Below are positions 47,733 to 58,694 of a stretch of DNA of 64,000 nt, in pieces; the first letter of the stretch is position 1; each line of letters starts with the position of its first letter. Where the stretch lies: assembly GCA_949825045.1 (NCBI GenBank), contig OX463808.1, forward strand, positions 30,503,674 through 30,567,673. Direction: 5' to 3'. The DNA comes from Argyresthia goedartella. Taxonomy: Eukaryota > Arthropoda > Insecta > Lepidoptera > Argyresthiidae. The notes under the pieces were generated by a model. It made no database searches. It worked only from the letters and a program-made list of their open reading frames with translations, and was not told the DNA's origin. Both the position numbers and the translations under genes were made by a program.

Positions 47733-48110
47733 CGCTGAGATGGTAACTGCCTATTCACCGCAATTGCTGACTAAATTAATCACCTATGTCAATTAACATG
47801 CAACCACACTCACATTCGTAAGGACCTAGTTAAATATGTAGAAGAAAACGGCGATGAACAGAACAAAGCTCGCAATCACCGAGCCTGAAATCCTTAACAA
47901 CTCACCACTGAAAATCTACGCAATTACGGTACTTGGGCTGGAGAGGAGATTATAATACCAGCTGCCGAATACTTTCTACTTAACGCAACAATCCACCAGC
48001 AAAATACACCATCGATCACATTCACGCCCAAGAATCCAGCGGATGCAGTGAAATCTATCAACCTCAACGTCACAGGACACCACTACGACAGCGTTTACTT
48101 GCTTGAATCG
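47733..48110 (+). pseudogene. OTU-type cysteine protease domain 2, decayed (element-encoded)
   Basis: In one frame: DGNCLFTAIAD, stop, INHLCQLTCNHTHIRKDLVK, YVEENGDEQNKARNHRA, stop. It continues after a shift with NLRNYGTWAGEEIIIPAAEY, FLLNATIHQQNTPSITFTPK, NPADAVKSINLNVTGHHYDS VYLLES. It parallels domain 1 block by block and retains the GHHYDSV catalytic-His strand that domain 1 lacks. Two stops and shifts make it nonfunctional. Confidence 0.78.
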
Positions 48111-48650
48111 CCAAATTTACCCACGGATCAAGCAACCGATAACCAAACTGATAACACCATACTTTCGCCGATACTTAATGCAACACCCATGACCTCCTCA
48201 GGGTCAACCATAACATCAACAGAAGACATCCCAGACAACACCGGATATACGATGATACGAAACAGACCCATATTTAAACCACAAGTCACATGCGAGCGTA
48301 TGCGCATTGCTACTTGGAAGGTTAGAGGATGCGCCGAAATAACTAAAAGACTCAACATTGACGCGGAATTGACTAACAAAAACATACACATAGCCTATAT
48401 ACAGGAAACAAACATGATACATATGTCAAAACACTATCTCTGGTATCTGTATGCTCGCATCGGACAAGACGCTATAAAGAAATACAGGAAAAAGGGAATT
48501 ATAGGAACAAACCTCCTTCACAATATTGCACACAAATATTTTAAAAGTTACATCAAAAGAAAATGCATGTACAAGGGCGAGCTTGTCTCTGAAAAGAGAT
48601 TTCTTCCAGCAAAACAAGGCATTACAGGAATTGCTATCATAAAAGGGTAG
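48048..48650 (+). pseudogene. OTU C-terminus, linker, APE-type endonuclease start, then antisense LINE read-through
   Basis: A continuous 200-codon frame. Residues 1-20 finish the OTU domain (GHHYDSVYLLES). Residues 20-83 are a Ser/Thr/Asn-rich linker. Residues 84-124 (RMRIATWKVRGCAEITKRLN IDAELTNKNIHIAYIQET) match the first strand and helix of APE-type endonucleases (I.TWNVR...KR..I...L....I....IQET). From residue 125 the frame runs through the reverse complement of a Jockey-like LINE 3' UTR (MIHMSKHYLWYLYARIG...), which is not genuine protein. Confidence 0.8.
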
Positions 48651-49036
48651 GCAGTGCACGATAATTACTATAACTAAAATGCCTAGGAATAAATTAAAAT
48701 ATCTGTAAAATACAGATAGCAAATACGAAATAATTACCGATATATACATAAACCTTACATATAATAAAATAAATACAATAACTTTTACGAAAGAGACATG
48801 TAGAGCTCTTTAATATGTTTCTTAAAAGAAAAAAGAGTCGGACTGTCTCTTATAGTGCAAAGAGGTGCGTTCCAGAGTCGGACCGCCCGCAGCCTGAAGG
48901 AGCGTTTATACGCAGCGCTGCTATGCCGCGGAGTAGCTAAAAGTGAATAATTAAATATCATCGGAGAACTGCTCATGGCAAACTTAAAAGTAGAAAGACG
49001 AAAATTCTTATAAGAGACCCCATAAACAACCAGTGA
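48418..49036 (-). mobile_element. Jockey-like LINE 3' end embedded in composite copy 2
   Basis: Reverse orientation relative to the host element; it encodes on (-) ATPRHSSAAYKRSFRLRAVR LWNAPLCTIRDSPTLFSFKK HIKELYMSLS, stop (49087-48785), then its 3' UTR. The counterpart in copy 1 is 15480-16060. It occupies the place of the endonuclease core and RT palm of the host element. Confidence 0.8.
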
Positions 49037-49400
49037 ATTGGACGTAGTTCCAATACGAACCGTAAACGAAATCAAATATCTCGGCACATATATTACGGCA
49101 GGACATAGGACCCATTAAAAAAGAGGTGCCGGCAAGCCATATGCAATTCCAAGGCCCTAATGCATTTTATAAAGAAATCCAACATAGACTGAAATATAGT
49201 GCGCCTGATTTACAAAATGGTCACTGCACTGTTTATAAAATACGGACAAAAAGCGGCAACCCTCACTAAAGCAAACAGTTGACAGTCAGTATATGAACGC
49301 CTGATCCTCAGAGACATGTTTGAGAACGCCAGAAGCTATCCAAGATACCACAAAATTCATGACTGACTACAGGACAAAACGATATCCAAACGAATCAAAA
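49037..49400 (+). pseudogene. RT thumb and C-terminal region of composite element
   Basis: SELDVVPIRTVNEIKYLGTY ITAG, then after shifts CRQAICNSKALMHFIKKSNI D, stop, RLIYKMVTALFIKYGQKAAT LTKANS, stop, and VYERLILRDMFENA. The order (YLGTYIT; R..AGN..Y..; LIYK...P...YG.E.WTLTK; FER.ILR.IF) is that of RTE-like and allied EN-RT proteins. Several stops show decay that predates the two insertions, since copy 1 shares them. Confidence 0.72.
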
Positions 49401-49956
49401 ACCACCGGATATGTTACTATACATATTCTGCGACGCCCACAACAGCACTTACTACACGCTCCATTCAAATACGAAGCAAGGAAGAAGAAAGCCGGCCGAC
49501 TTATATACACCTGGAAAGATTTCCTTAAGCATGACATCAAACATCAAACACAGTTACTGGACAGAATCATCACACAACAGGGACGATGTCAGGATGGCCT
49601 AGAGGCAAATATACCGTATCCCAGAAATAGACAGCAAAAGCGAAACTGGGAACTTACCGGATAACCCAAACGAACACGACTCAGGAAACTCAACTATTAA
49701 CAATAACTGAAAATAGAAGGAAAACAAGAACTTGAAGAAAACAACAGCTGCTCTCCAAATCCCACATCCTCCCCATTCCACATATCCTATATTGGCTTCA
49801 GGCTGAAGAGTCGGTCGATTGAATTCACTATCCTTCCCTTCCTAAAGAGCAGGTCATTCCGCCCCCCCTCAAAACTTGTGCCCTCTGGTATGCCGGCCGA
49901 AAGACCGGAACAGATTTAGAACCCTGGCTGGAGAAGCACCATTCATTCATTCATTC

Positions 49957-49981
49957 ATTAAAGGTTTCATCTAATAATCGA
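49957..49981 (+). repeat. Target-site duplication, right flank of composite element copy 2
   Basis: A perfect copy of 45779-45803, following the ATTC tail. Confidence 0.92.
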
Positions 49982-50023
49982 TTATTTTATTTTTTGAATA
50001 AGTGCAAAATATGCGGTATATGT

Positions 50024-50358
50024 ATGTCACCGTACGATTGTCAAAACCGTTAGTTTATAAACTAACCTAAATTGTAAACCAGACCGACAGGGTTTATAAT
50101 TTACGTTTCTTTTGTTCTTATATGTCAACCTAACACGAAGACTATTCGGTGGCTTCGTTGCGCTCGCCCCTTCTAGCCTTCACCTAAGATACCGCAGTGT
50201 TTGCCCTGGTATTTCATTATTTTATAACGGTTTTATTATAAACTAACGCGTCATATCTTAAGCAGTACGGTACAGTTGCAATTTATCGATAGTTTGTAAA
50301 CTAACGAAAAAAAACGTTAGTTTATAAACTAACGGTTTTGGCAATCTTAAGGTGACAT
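50024..50358. mobile_element. MITE with 30-plus-bp TIRs
   Basis: Terminal repeats ATGTCACC, then GATTGTCAAAACCGTTAGTT TATAAACTAAC at the left (50024-50066) and the reverse complement with one mismatch (GATTGCC) at the right (50315-50358). The repeats each contain the inner palindrome GTTAGTTTATAAACTAAC. The interior (50105-50225) contains, on (-), a module shared with 11040-11165 and 63845-64000. It sits about 40 bases from composite copy 2. Confidence 0.78.
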
Positions 50359-50837
50359 CATAGGTAAGTTATTTTACAATGAAAAGTATTAAATAAAAGT
50401 TGTATTGTAACGTTTTGTTATCGTTCGAAAAATATCGAATCATACATATCGAACCTAAGCACATTAAGAATTAGCTAAGCAGTCGGATCCTATTTGCTAA
50501 TCCTATGATCCTTTGTCCCTATTAAAAGATGATCTTGTAAAGTCTCGGTAATTATTTCCCTACACATCATGTTGAAATTGCGACAGACACTCAAAATGCA
50601 CTAAGATATAAAAAAATCCAGTAGGTAATTAAATGTCAATTATAAATTGTCAAAGGGGGAAATATATCTACATGGAATATTATATTTAAGATAATACATA
50701 CATCACATAGATGATTCCATGTATCAAATAGCCTAAAATTTAACTAGTAAAAATTTCGCCCAGATCGCTGCTGAACGGGAGGGTGCCCAAAACGCAGGCA
50801 CCCTGCCGCCCAGCAGTGCCTCGCTCTATCGCAATGC

Positions 50838-51217
50838 TTATTCGTTGAGCGAGGTAGTTGCCAGCTCTACGGTCGCGCTTGGAAATGTCTGCAAGGGCTT
50901 GTCGGGCATCAAGGCCTCACGGCCCGATAGTCGCAAATCCGTTTGAGGCCTTCTGCAGCGCCGGGCGTGGCTGAGGTTGCTGGTTGGTGACACGGAGACT
51001 GCGTATCTATGCAGATCACGTCCCACACCGCGACCTTCTTCCAGGGAATGAGCGTCATTCTGTCTGGTCTTTTGCCAATGCATTGTCGCGGCCATTGGGC
51101 TCGAGGATTGCTGCGCAAGGGCCCGTCGTCATTAAGGCTGGCATGACGGGACCCGCGGCCGGCGCTGCGATGGCAGGAGAGATCGTGGTGACCTAGCTGG
51201 TAGCAAAAAATTAGCAC
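50838..51217 (-). pseudogene. GC-rich TE-associated reading-frame fragment
   Basis: On (-) the frame includes QCIGKRPDRMTLIPWKKVAV WDVICIDTQSPCHQPATSAT PGAAEGLKRICDYRAV, then in the next frame REALMPDKPLQTFPSATVEL ATTSLNE and a stop. KRPDGxTLxPWxxGxxLxWDxTCxDT is a block I recognise from retrotransposon-linked ORFs in many invertebrate genomes. GC content far above the surroundings supports foreign (mobile) origin. Confidence 0.65.
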
Positions 51218-51219
51218 TA

Positions 51220-53600
51220 TTAAATATTTCTTCTCTAAAAATAACGCGTAAAAATAATGTAAAAATCTCAGATTAACGAAACTCTTTGTTTAATAAATAA
51301 CTCTATGATCAAAACATACAATAACTTTCATAGTGATATAACCTCTTGGCGAAAAGTTACCAAAATTAAATTAGTCAATCACAAACATAATTAATCAGTT
51401 TGTTAGTAAATCAAACTTGCAGCGTCGTCATGGCAACCCTCCAATGGCATAGATCTTATGGTTCCAGTTTGCTTTATGATATTCAACCTTGATGATGGGG
51501 AGGTGGACGCCCGCTGAACCAAAGGTGGGTGATCGGTCCTCTATTGTGACTATTTCACCCAATATATATTCAATCTTAGGTCGGACATTCAATTCCGTCG
51601 ACTGTACCTCTACAAACGATGGCAGAAAGAACGGATATCGACATCCCGTGAAATGTTGACAAAGCAAAAGGCACGATATTATGATTGTTTACCAACAAGC
51701 GATTCAGTTATGTAATAGTACCACATAATTCAATGTCACTTTTTGTCACAGGGTTCAGTATGCGAAGCGTGCCAGCGTGGAACCCGCAAGGTTAATCTAT
51801 GACTTTTCTGGGCAAGTGAACTTACCGAGTGATCGCCCAACTTGTGCCCTGTTGCGTAACGATTCTGCCCTAGTCCTCTCCCTTGAGATCACGAGTGACG
51901 AGGCATTGGCCCCAGCGTTTTGGAATTTGGAATTGAACCACTAACTCTGAATACTCTGACTAAAATTTGTTTCAGGTAACTAAGTTTAATTTCAATGCTA
52001 TGGTTAATTTGTCATTTTTATTATCCACAACTCACATCGAAAACTACAATCCAAGTTTTATTGTTAAGTCATAAGTGGGTGAACTCTTCACGTATCACCA
52101 CACCACTGATAATGATATATAGTATTCTTAATAGGCCACGGTTTTCCCAGCGATTTATCGCTAAAGTCTTAAAATCAGTTCAAATATAATCGCGTGAGAG
52201 GTTTTTCTGTATACAACGAACCTGACTTTCTTTTTATGTCTTATTATGTTTGTGTTTGACCAATATTTAATTTATTAAACCGGCAGGATGCTTGAGTCAC
52301 AAACTTACCTTTGTTTTTGTATGCGGCAAATTTTGGAATCTAGCGTCTTCCTTTAAAGAATTTTGTACTGACCGATCACAAATAAGTTTCTTCATCATTT
52401 TCAACAGCAACGCTCGCGTAAAGCTAGTCATTATCTCACTGTTTATTTGTGTTATTTTCTCTAGAAATTCCGTTGCTAACGGTACTGTATCTAGTTCATT
52501 ATCAAGCCTTCGGTCGGTTGGCCATTGTCTCTGCTTTGTTCAAATAAATTGCCGCCAAGAGCCCTTTTCATTATCAGCTAAATTATCTTCACTTGATTTT
52601 GCTAATCAATATGTCTATTCATTTACGATAAATATTATTAACTTTGTATTAATTGTTTGAAAATTTTTTGCTCAAATATGATTGCTTCATACTTTTATAA
52701 AAATATCTGCTGGTACTGATATACATTTTTTATTTGGCAACGTGAAGATCTCTCGGTGCTATAAAAGTAGCATGAACACGTGAACTCCAATTTCTTGTTA
52801 AAAACTCACGATATCCAATCAAAAGTATCGTCTGTGCCACACAAAAGGCGATACTGTCGTATCGAATATATTTCAATATCATAAACGGTATTGAGGACAG
52901 AGTGCCGGTTTTGGAGAAATTCCGGAGCAAATACTGCGAGGCTTTTCAATCTTGAAACTGCATAAGACGACAGAATTTGAATAGTCTCTACATCCAACGC
53001 AGTTTAACTTGAAGAAGAGACATGTGACAAGGTCGGTTTGTCAGAATTCCTCGAACAGTGTCAAGTACAATTTGTGGTGTATTCTTGAAAGCGTGAGAGG
53101 AGTAGTCCTACCTATTTGCTTATAAACGTTTGGCAAAATATAATCCGCAATATTTGAACAAAAAAGCCTGAGAGAGACCTAATCCAAATATGCAAATTGG
53201 GCAGATTCGACATACTCGTATATCATGTTAATCTTTCCTGTTTGGAAGACTAAATCTGCTCTCCTTGCCGAGTCTAGATTAGACAAACTGTAAAATTCCA
53301 AACAAAACAACGAAACGATGCTATGGGTGATGGTGATGTTGTGTCCCAAAAAGCAAAAACAGTTTTTACGTGGCTTTTACAGTATTATTAGAGCGGTTGA
53401 CAAACATAGTGTGTTGCAAGACAAGATTGGAAGAACCAATAGCGTGGCAATAGAATAGCAGTTGCAATTTCACGGCATTGACATTGAAACAGTCGCCGCG
53501 GCAGCGGTAACTTCTACGTAATTATGATCAGGAATTAGATAATTATGTGTCGTGGGCGGAAGAGTTATACGATGAATTGGCTATTTCGGCTTTGAGATAA
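51220..53600. other. Stretch without recognisable genes
   Basis: Several open frames (for example 52292-52660 on +, and an overlapping open stretch on -) but no motif or splice support. Confidence 0.4.
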
Positions 53601-53625
53601 GCATTTTTTTTTGGCCTTCAAAGAT

Positions 53626-53800
53626 AATAATAATAATAATAATAATCGTTTATTCTTAAAAAAATTTTTACAACATAAATCTTGTTATTACATTAGGTAA
53701 GTAACAAGGGATGATCACTACTCCCTAAAATAGGGCGAACCCTGTGGTATAGGTTAAGTAGTAGCACTTCCCTCCAGTAAGTGACACTTAACAATTTTAC
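53626..53800 (-). mobile_element. LINE-like 3' end in reverse, with (ATT)n tail
   Basis: (AAT)n at 53626-53646 followed by CGTTTATTCTTAAAAAAATT and a stretch containing CTACTCCCTAAAATAGGGCG. In reverse this reads as a 3' UTR with a (TTA)n tail, typical of non-LTR elements. Family not identified. Confidence 0.45.
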
Positions 53801-53929
53801 AAAATGAACAGAGTAAAAAGAACAGTTTTCTAGCAGTAAATAGTTAAGTGATTAAATGTATACAGGTAGTATGTTTTTTATCTAGACATCGTGATTACTA
53901 ACTTATTTAGAAAAATATAATAAAATGTA

Positions 53930-53947
53930 TAGTGTGTGTGTGTGTGT

Positions 53948-53985
<38 letters not shown>

Positions 53986-54090
53986 GTGCGTGTGTGTGTG
54001 TGTGTGTGGGTATGTGTGTGTGTGGGTATGTGTGTGTGTGGGTGTGTGGGTGTGGGTGTGTGTGTATGAGTGAGGGTGTGTGTGTGTGAG
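53930..54090 (+). repeat. (GT)n microsatellite
   Basis: Nearly pure TG dinucleotide tract with scattered GGG and TATG interruptions. The His/Thr-rich frame on (-) is only its shadow. Confidence 0.97.
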
Positions 54091-54114
54091 AGTCGTATGA
54101 GTATGTCCATATTT

Positions 54115-56070
54115 AAAAAATAATATTTGGAATTACCAGTATTACTTTATTACGTATGTGCTTATGAGTTTTATTAGGATAAAATAGTTACGCATTTTTC
54201 AGTATCTTCATATGATTGGGATCTAAGCCATTGGTATATTGTTTTTTTTGTTTCATAGTTAGTTTTATTGTAAATTTCGCTTGCTTTGGTAGATGGTAAA
54301 GAAGTAAGAGTTAATTATCTTTATTATTCTTATTCCGATCGTTACAATAAAATTTAAACAATGTGAGATTAAAAAAGAAACTTGTCGAAAGCCCTCTAGA
54401 GAGAAATACTCGGAAACTGTGCACATAACGCAACTTGTCACACTCAAAGTATTACTTTTAATTGGCTATGAAGCGTCTGCTGGTTCCGCTGCATGGCCGC
54501 CCGTACCCACATTCCGCGCGGTTCGCACATTTTACTTTTTTCCACGGTGCAATCAATACTCCTTCTCCTCATGATTATAGGCCTGCATAATAGGCAGGTG
54601 GGACTAAGTTTTAGTGGCGAGTGCCATCCGAACCGGAACGCCCTTGTCCTTCCTTCCTCGTGTTCCCATGGGGTCCTTTTGTTGGTTTACTGCGATGAAT
54701 AATTTATAGCCCCATTGTTATCCTTCGAGGTCTTGTTGTCTTTAACAGCTTTAAGATTGTAAGGCAGGTAGCTTCTTTTCGGGCTGGTCCTTTTCTAAAG
54801 AGAATTTATAATATTCCTCTATTTAGATACAACATCCCTTTGTCTCTACCTACAGGTACCTAAGATACGCTTTAGTTATTTTCCATCATAAAGAAGCATA
54901 ATTAGATGAATCTAAAGCTCGCGTTCTCACAAATTCGAAATGTCTCCTCTCCACGCAGCTTGTCTACACTGTTTCTTTTATAATATCACTTTAATTATGA
55001 CAGCACCACCACTAATGCGAGCCACTTACTCGCGCTGACAGACAGACAAGGCAGTTCTCGGTTCATTAAGATTGTAGAAATTGCTCAGCAGCATCAAGAG
55101 GGTCAGTTTTTAGGGCACGCCTTTCAGTTGGATTAATAAATGCATCGCCTTTCTTGAAGACGCTTCTGAGGTTTTCTTATTTTCTCTTCGGATCTAAATT
55201 GTACAAGTATGTACAGTGAATGACCTGTCTTCTGCGGAAATGACTAGTAATAGAAATATGATATTCAATTTGCATTCTAGATGTCTGCAAATCTGTCGTT
55301 ATTTTTAGTATTCCCTGGAAAAAATTGTAATTGCGTATTGTATTATGAAAATATGTCATGGAGTTCATGACCTACCAAAATTACTTTCTCCTCTAGGTAA
55401 GTACGATAATAAATAAGACAAGAATGCCAAACAACAGTCTAAACTACTCTTATACAACCGTGTCAAATCCGTAATTAGTACTCGTATAGTTACGATGTTG
55501 ACGCGCTAATATTGGTTCTCCGAATAAATAGGTTTTTTAAGAAGTCTTGTGTGTTTAAGTTGGTATTAATTTAACCATAATTGTTCGTTGAAAGTGAAGT
55601 TGTCACTTTCTAGGAGATATTGTTTAGGTCATGTTATAATGAAATTCATTACAATATTGCGACCCGGCTAACACTGTTGAATAACTCTTCTTTCTTTCGT
55701 GTTATCAACTGAATTAGCGGAACACAAGACGGACATATTACAGGCTTTGATAACACTATCTAAATATTTACATCATTGATCTGTACATTCGTATCGTTCT
55801 AGTGTGTCTCAAGTCTCTTTTTCAATCTCGATTTAGAAGTTGGTTTCAATTTCGCCTTCTTCTTTCACTTAATTTTGCTCCCTTTCATTTCTTATCTTCG
55901 CTCTCCAAAGCCAATGTCAGTGAATTATTTCTTTTTACCAATTACGCACCTCGCTCCAAAGCTCCAAGTGTCTAATCATTTGTGTACGCTACCACGGCTA
56001 TCGAAAGCGATCTCGCCCACGAATGCGAGTACCAATTTGCTCATAGCTCACTTCAGCTACGAAATTACAC
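54115..56070. other. Stretch without recognisable genes
   Basis: AT-rich; nothing supported. Confidence 0.4.
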
Positions 56071-56076
56071 TCTTTT

Positions 56077-56690
56077 TAGGGTTCCGCAGAGAAACAAGGT
56101 TATAGTTTCGTGAAGTCTGTCTGTCCGTCCGTCTGTATGGCATAGCAACTTTATGCAGAAACTATTAGGACTACACAGTTGAAACTTGGTATGTAGATGT
56201 ATTCTGTGAACCGCTTTACGATTTTTATACAAAAATGGAAAAATTAAAACAATTAAAGGGAACTGAAACTGAATCGAAATACATGGAATTGAAACCGAAA
56301 AATTTTTTTTTTTCAGCAAACCTTTAAGTGTGGGGTTTCTGTAGATAGATCTTTAAAAATGACTTTTCGGTTCTTGAAATCATTTTTCCTCAAAGTAAAT
56401 CGTTAAAGAGACAGACCCTTCCAAAGTGGAAAAATGTGTGTGCCCCCCTCTAACTTTTAAAGTAAGAGAGTGAGAAATCTACATAAAATATATTGAGATA
56501 TCAATACACATTTTCAACGAAAATTGGTTTGAACAAAATAAAAAAGCAGTTTTGAGGTATAAACATTTATTGAAAACCGCAAAGAAAACTTTGTCAGAAA
56601 ACAAAGTTACAACACAAACATCCAGTCACATAATTACTTGCTACAACGGAACCCTTCATGGACGAGTCCGACTCGCGCTTGGCCATTTTT
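56077..56690 (+). repeat. Diverged relative of the GGGTTCCGTACCC family
   Basis: Begins GGGTTCCGCAGAGAAACAAG with GTCTGTCTGTCCGTCCGTCT, and ends CGGAACCCTTCATGGACGAG TCCGACTCGCGCTTGGCC at about 56646-56686. Ends resemble the shorter family; the 500-base interior differs. Confidence 0.65.
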
Positions 56691-58035
56691 TATTTATTTA
56701 CAGCCTATTGTTCGCCCGTTGGTGTAACGGACTGTTTGGACTTATCGGCGACCAAAATTATGACCTTCGGAATGAAGCTTTTGGTTTAATAGGTGAAATT
56801 GTTCATGTCGAGTACGGTACGTCTGTCTCTGTGATTATGGTTAATCAGTGATCTTACTTTCTAAGATTGCGTTTCTTTGGTTGTTAAGTTTTATGGTTCG
56901 GTTGGACACCTGATCGCTCCGATAGTCTATATACGTGAAAATTTGTATAGCTTTGTTTAGTTATCAATGAGAGATCGTACACGAATACATATATCTGCTT
57001 TTACTCATCATGAATCTTTCTATTCTAATCGTTGACGCTTTAAAAATGGCTTGGCAGTAATATTAAGTTCGGTTAATATTATTCGGTAAATATTAAGTTA
57101 ATATTAAGTAATATTAAAATTTCGGCTTAGTTGAGGCCATCGGCCCAGTCGTGATGAGAAGTTTTTACTGCTGTGGTCTCACTTTCACGACATGTCCATA
57201 GTTGAGCCATGTTTTAGTGTTAAGGTTAGTGTTAAAAAATTACTGCATATCCTTCGTATTAGGTTGAACTTGTAAGAACAACAAAAATACTTAAAAGCAT
57301 AAAAAGTGTTTTTGCTGATCCTTTTTTGCTGCGAAAATCAGTAATTTTGATGTGTGATTAAATAATAGCCATAAAAAAAAGTTAATCAATTTTACTCCAT
57401 TTTTATGAAACTATTCAATGTATCCGGATTTTGACCTGCTGTTGCGGTGTGAAAATTGCAATGAATATTGAGATTTTGAGATTTTTCTTTATGCTAATTG
57501 GTAAACATTTTACGTATAACAACACTTTATTAACTGATCCTTCTGCTGATGCGATTATGACTAGCAATTTACAGTTATAGACATATCACGCAGTGCTCTT
57601 AAATACACATCATCTTTATTATGTTACGTATAAATGTTAAAAATAAACTTAATGTGTTTACCGTTGCGTAAATAATGCGTAGCATCAAAGCAATCACACA
57701 TTGATATACAACATTGTTTTACATATTTGTGGTATCAGATCCAATCACGATCAAAATACGGATCAGTTTATTTAAAACTTCGTTTATTGGCGATCTGTCA
57801 TCCAGCGCAATAGGGTAATGCATTTTGCGCAATTTATAATTGGCCTACATCTTGAGACTGGTCCCGATTTGCAGTTCGTGGGCCCACTAATCCGAAAATG
57901 ACGTTCTTTAGCAATAGAGCATTAATTACGGCGTTAGTTAAAACTATGTTGGTCATATGGTCTGTTTACAATATACTCAGCAGAATTCTGCAATCGTTCA
58001 CTACCTCTTTTAATTTTCTTCTAGTTCCTCTCTAA

Positions 58036-58331
58036 AACTATTTTGTACGCTCATAACTGCACAGCATAACACCGCGCTCCGGGCCATTAGGTTGTGGAAT
58101 GCACTCCCCTGCACCATCAGGGACAGTCCTACTCACAATATACGCGTGAAGAAGCACTACTTCTCTCATTAGAATTACAAGTTGTGTGCATGTAAGTATT
58201 CATTAGTACATATGTCTGTATATATTAGTAGTAGTATTATATTATAAGTATTTTAGTATACAATTAACTAAAGATTTTTATATAACTCTTTTTTATATTA
58301 TTTGAATGCAATAAAGAAATGATGAATTATG
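58036..58331 (+). mobile_element. Jockey-like LINE 3' end
   Basis: HNTALRAIRLWNALPCTIRD SPT-like C-terminus (58064-58140 region), 3' UTR, then GCAATAAAGAAATGATGAAT TATGAA. Flanked by a duplicated segment: TTGGTCATATG...TTTTAATTTTCTTCTAGTTC at 57949-58027 and again at 58339-58383. Confidence 0.78.
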
Positions 58332-58387
58332 AACTTTGTTGGTCATATGCACTCGTGCACTACTTTTAATTTTCTTCTAGTTCATAA

Positions 58388-58694
58388 TAAGCTCCGTGGT
58401 CTAATGGGTTTCCTCTTGCTTCTCACACAGCAGATGCAGGTTCGAATCCTGACTTCGTACCAATGACATAATTAATTTATCTTAAGTACATTATAGGACA
58501 TTTTAGTGTTTCGGATGACACGTTAAGCTGTAGGTCCCGGCTTCTATCGGTACATGTGGTAGTGGTCGTAAAACCCCTCCATCAACCCGCACTGAGCCAG
58601 CGTGGTGGAGTACGGCTTAATCTTAATCGTGTCCGGGTAAAGGCCTGTGCCCCTCGGTGGGGACATTAATGGGCTACGTTTATTAGTATTGTTA
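58388..58694 (+). mobile_element. tRNA-derived SINE, family 2, copy 2 (full length)
   Basis: Head GCTCCGTGGTCTAATGGG with box B GGTTCGAATCC at 58439-58449, body with TTTCGGATGACACGTTAAGC, CATCAACCCGCACTGAGCCA and CCTCGGTGGGGACATTAATG. The flanking TAGTTC (58379-58383 region and 58695-58700) is consistent with a short target duplication. Confidence 0.85.

Larger units (their letters stand above)
45804..49956 (+). mobile_element. Composite OTU-carrying non-LTR retroelement, copy 2 (uninterrupted)
   Basis: About 4153 bp, 5' start GTGGCGTTTGTGTTGCCGGA, 3' tail (ATTC)n at 49940-49956, perfect flanking duplications. Layout: 5' UTR with a duplicated box (45989 and 46086), short frames (46058-46264, 46763-46960), OTU domain 1 (47013-47294), decayed OTU domain 2 (about 47735-48110), Ser/Thr-rich linker, endonuclease start (48298-48415), antisense Jockey-like LINE 3' end (about 48418-49036), RT thumb and C-terminus (about 49037-49400), 3' region. 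RT palm and endonuclease core are absent, so the element cannot move itself. The tail, APE-type endonuclease start and YLGTYIT thumb suggest an RTE-like or related EN-RT clade; exact clade not determinable here. Confidence 0.88.

Noticed and set aside
14514..49981. Interpretation of the two inverted composite copies as an inversion or palindromic segmental duplication
   Set aside because: Each copy has its own distinct perfect target-site duplication and the unique flanks are unrelated, which fits two insertions rather than a duplication or inversion.
52292..52660. 122-codon hydrophobic frame on + and an overlapping open stretch on -
   Set aside because: Both strands are open over the same DNA, no motif or splice signal was recognised, and the composition is AT-driven. 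Not called.
53907..54110. His/Thr-rich minus-strand frame
   Set aside because: A shadow of the (GT)n microsatellite.
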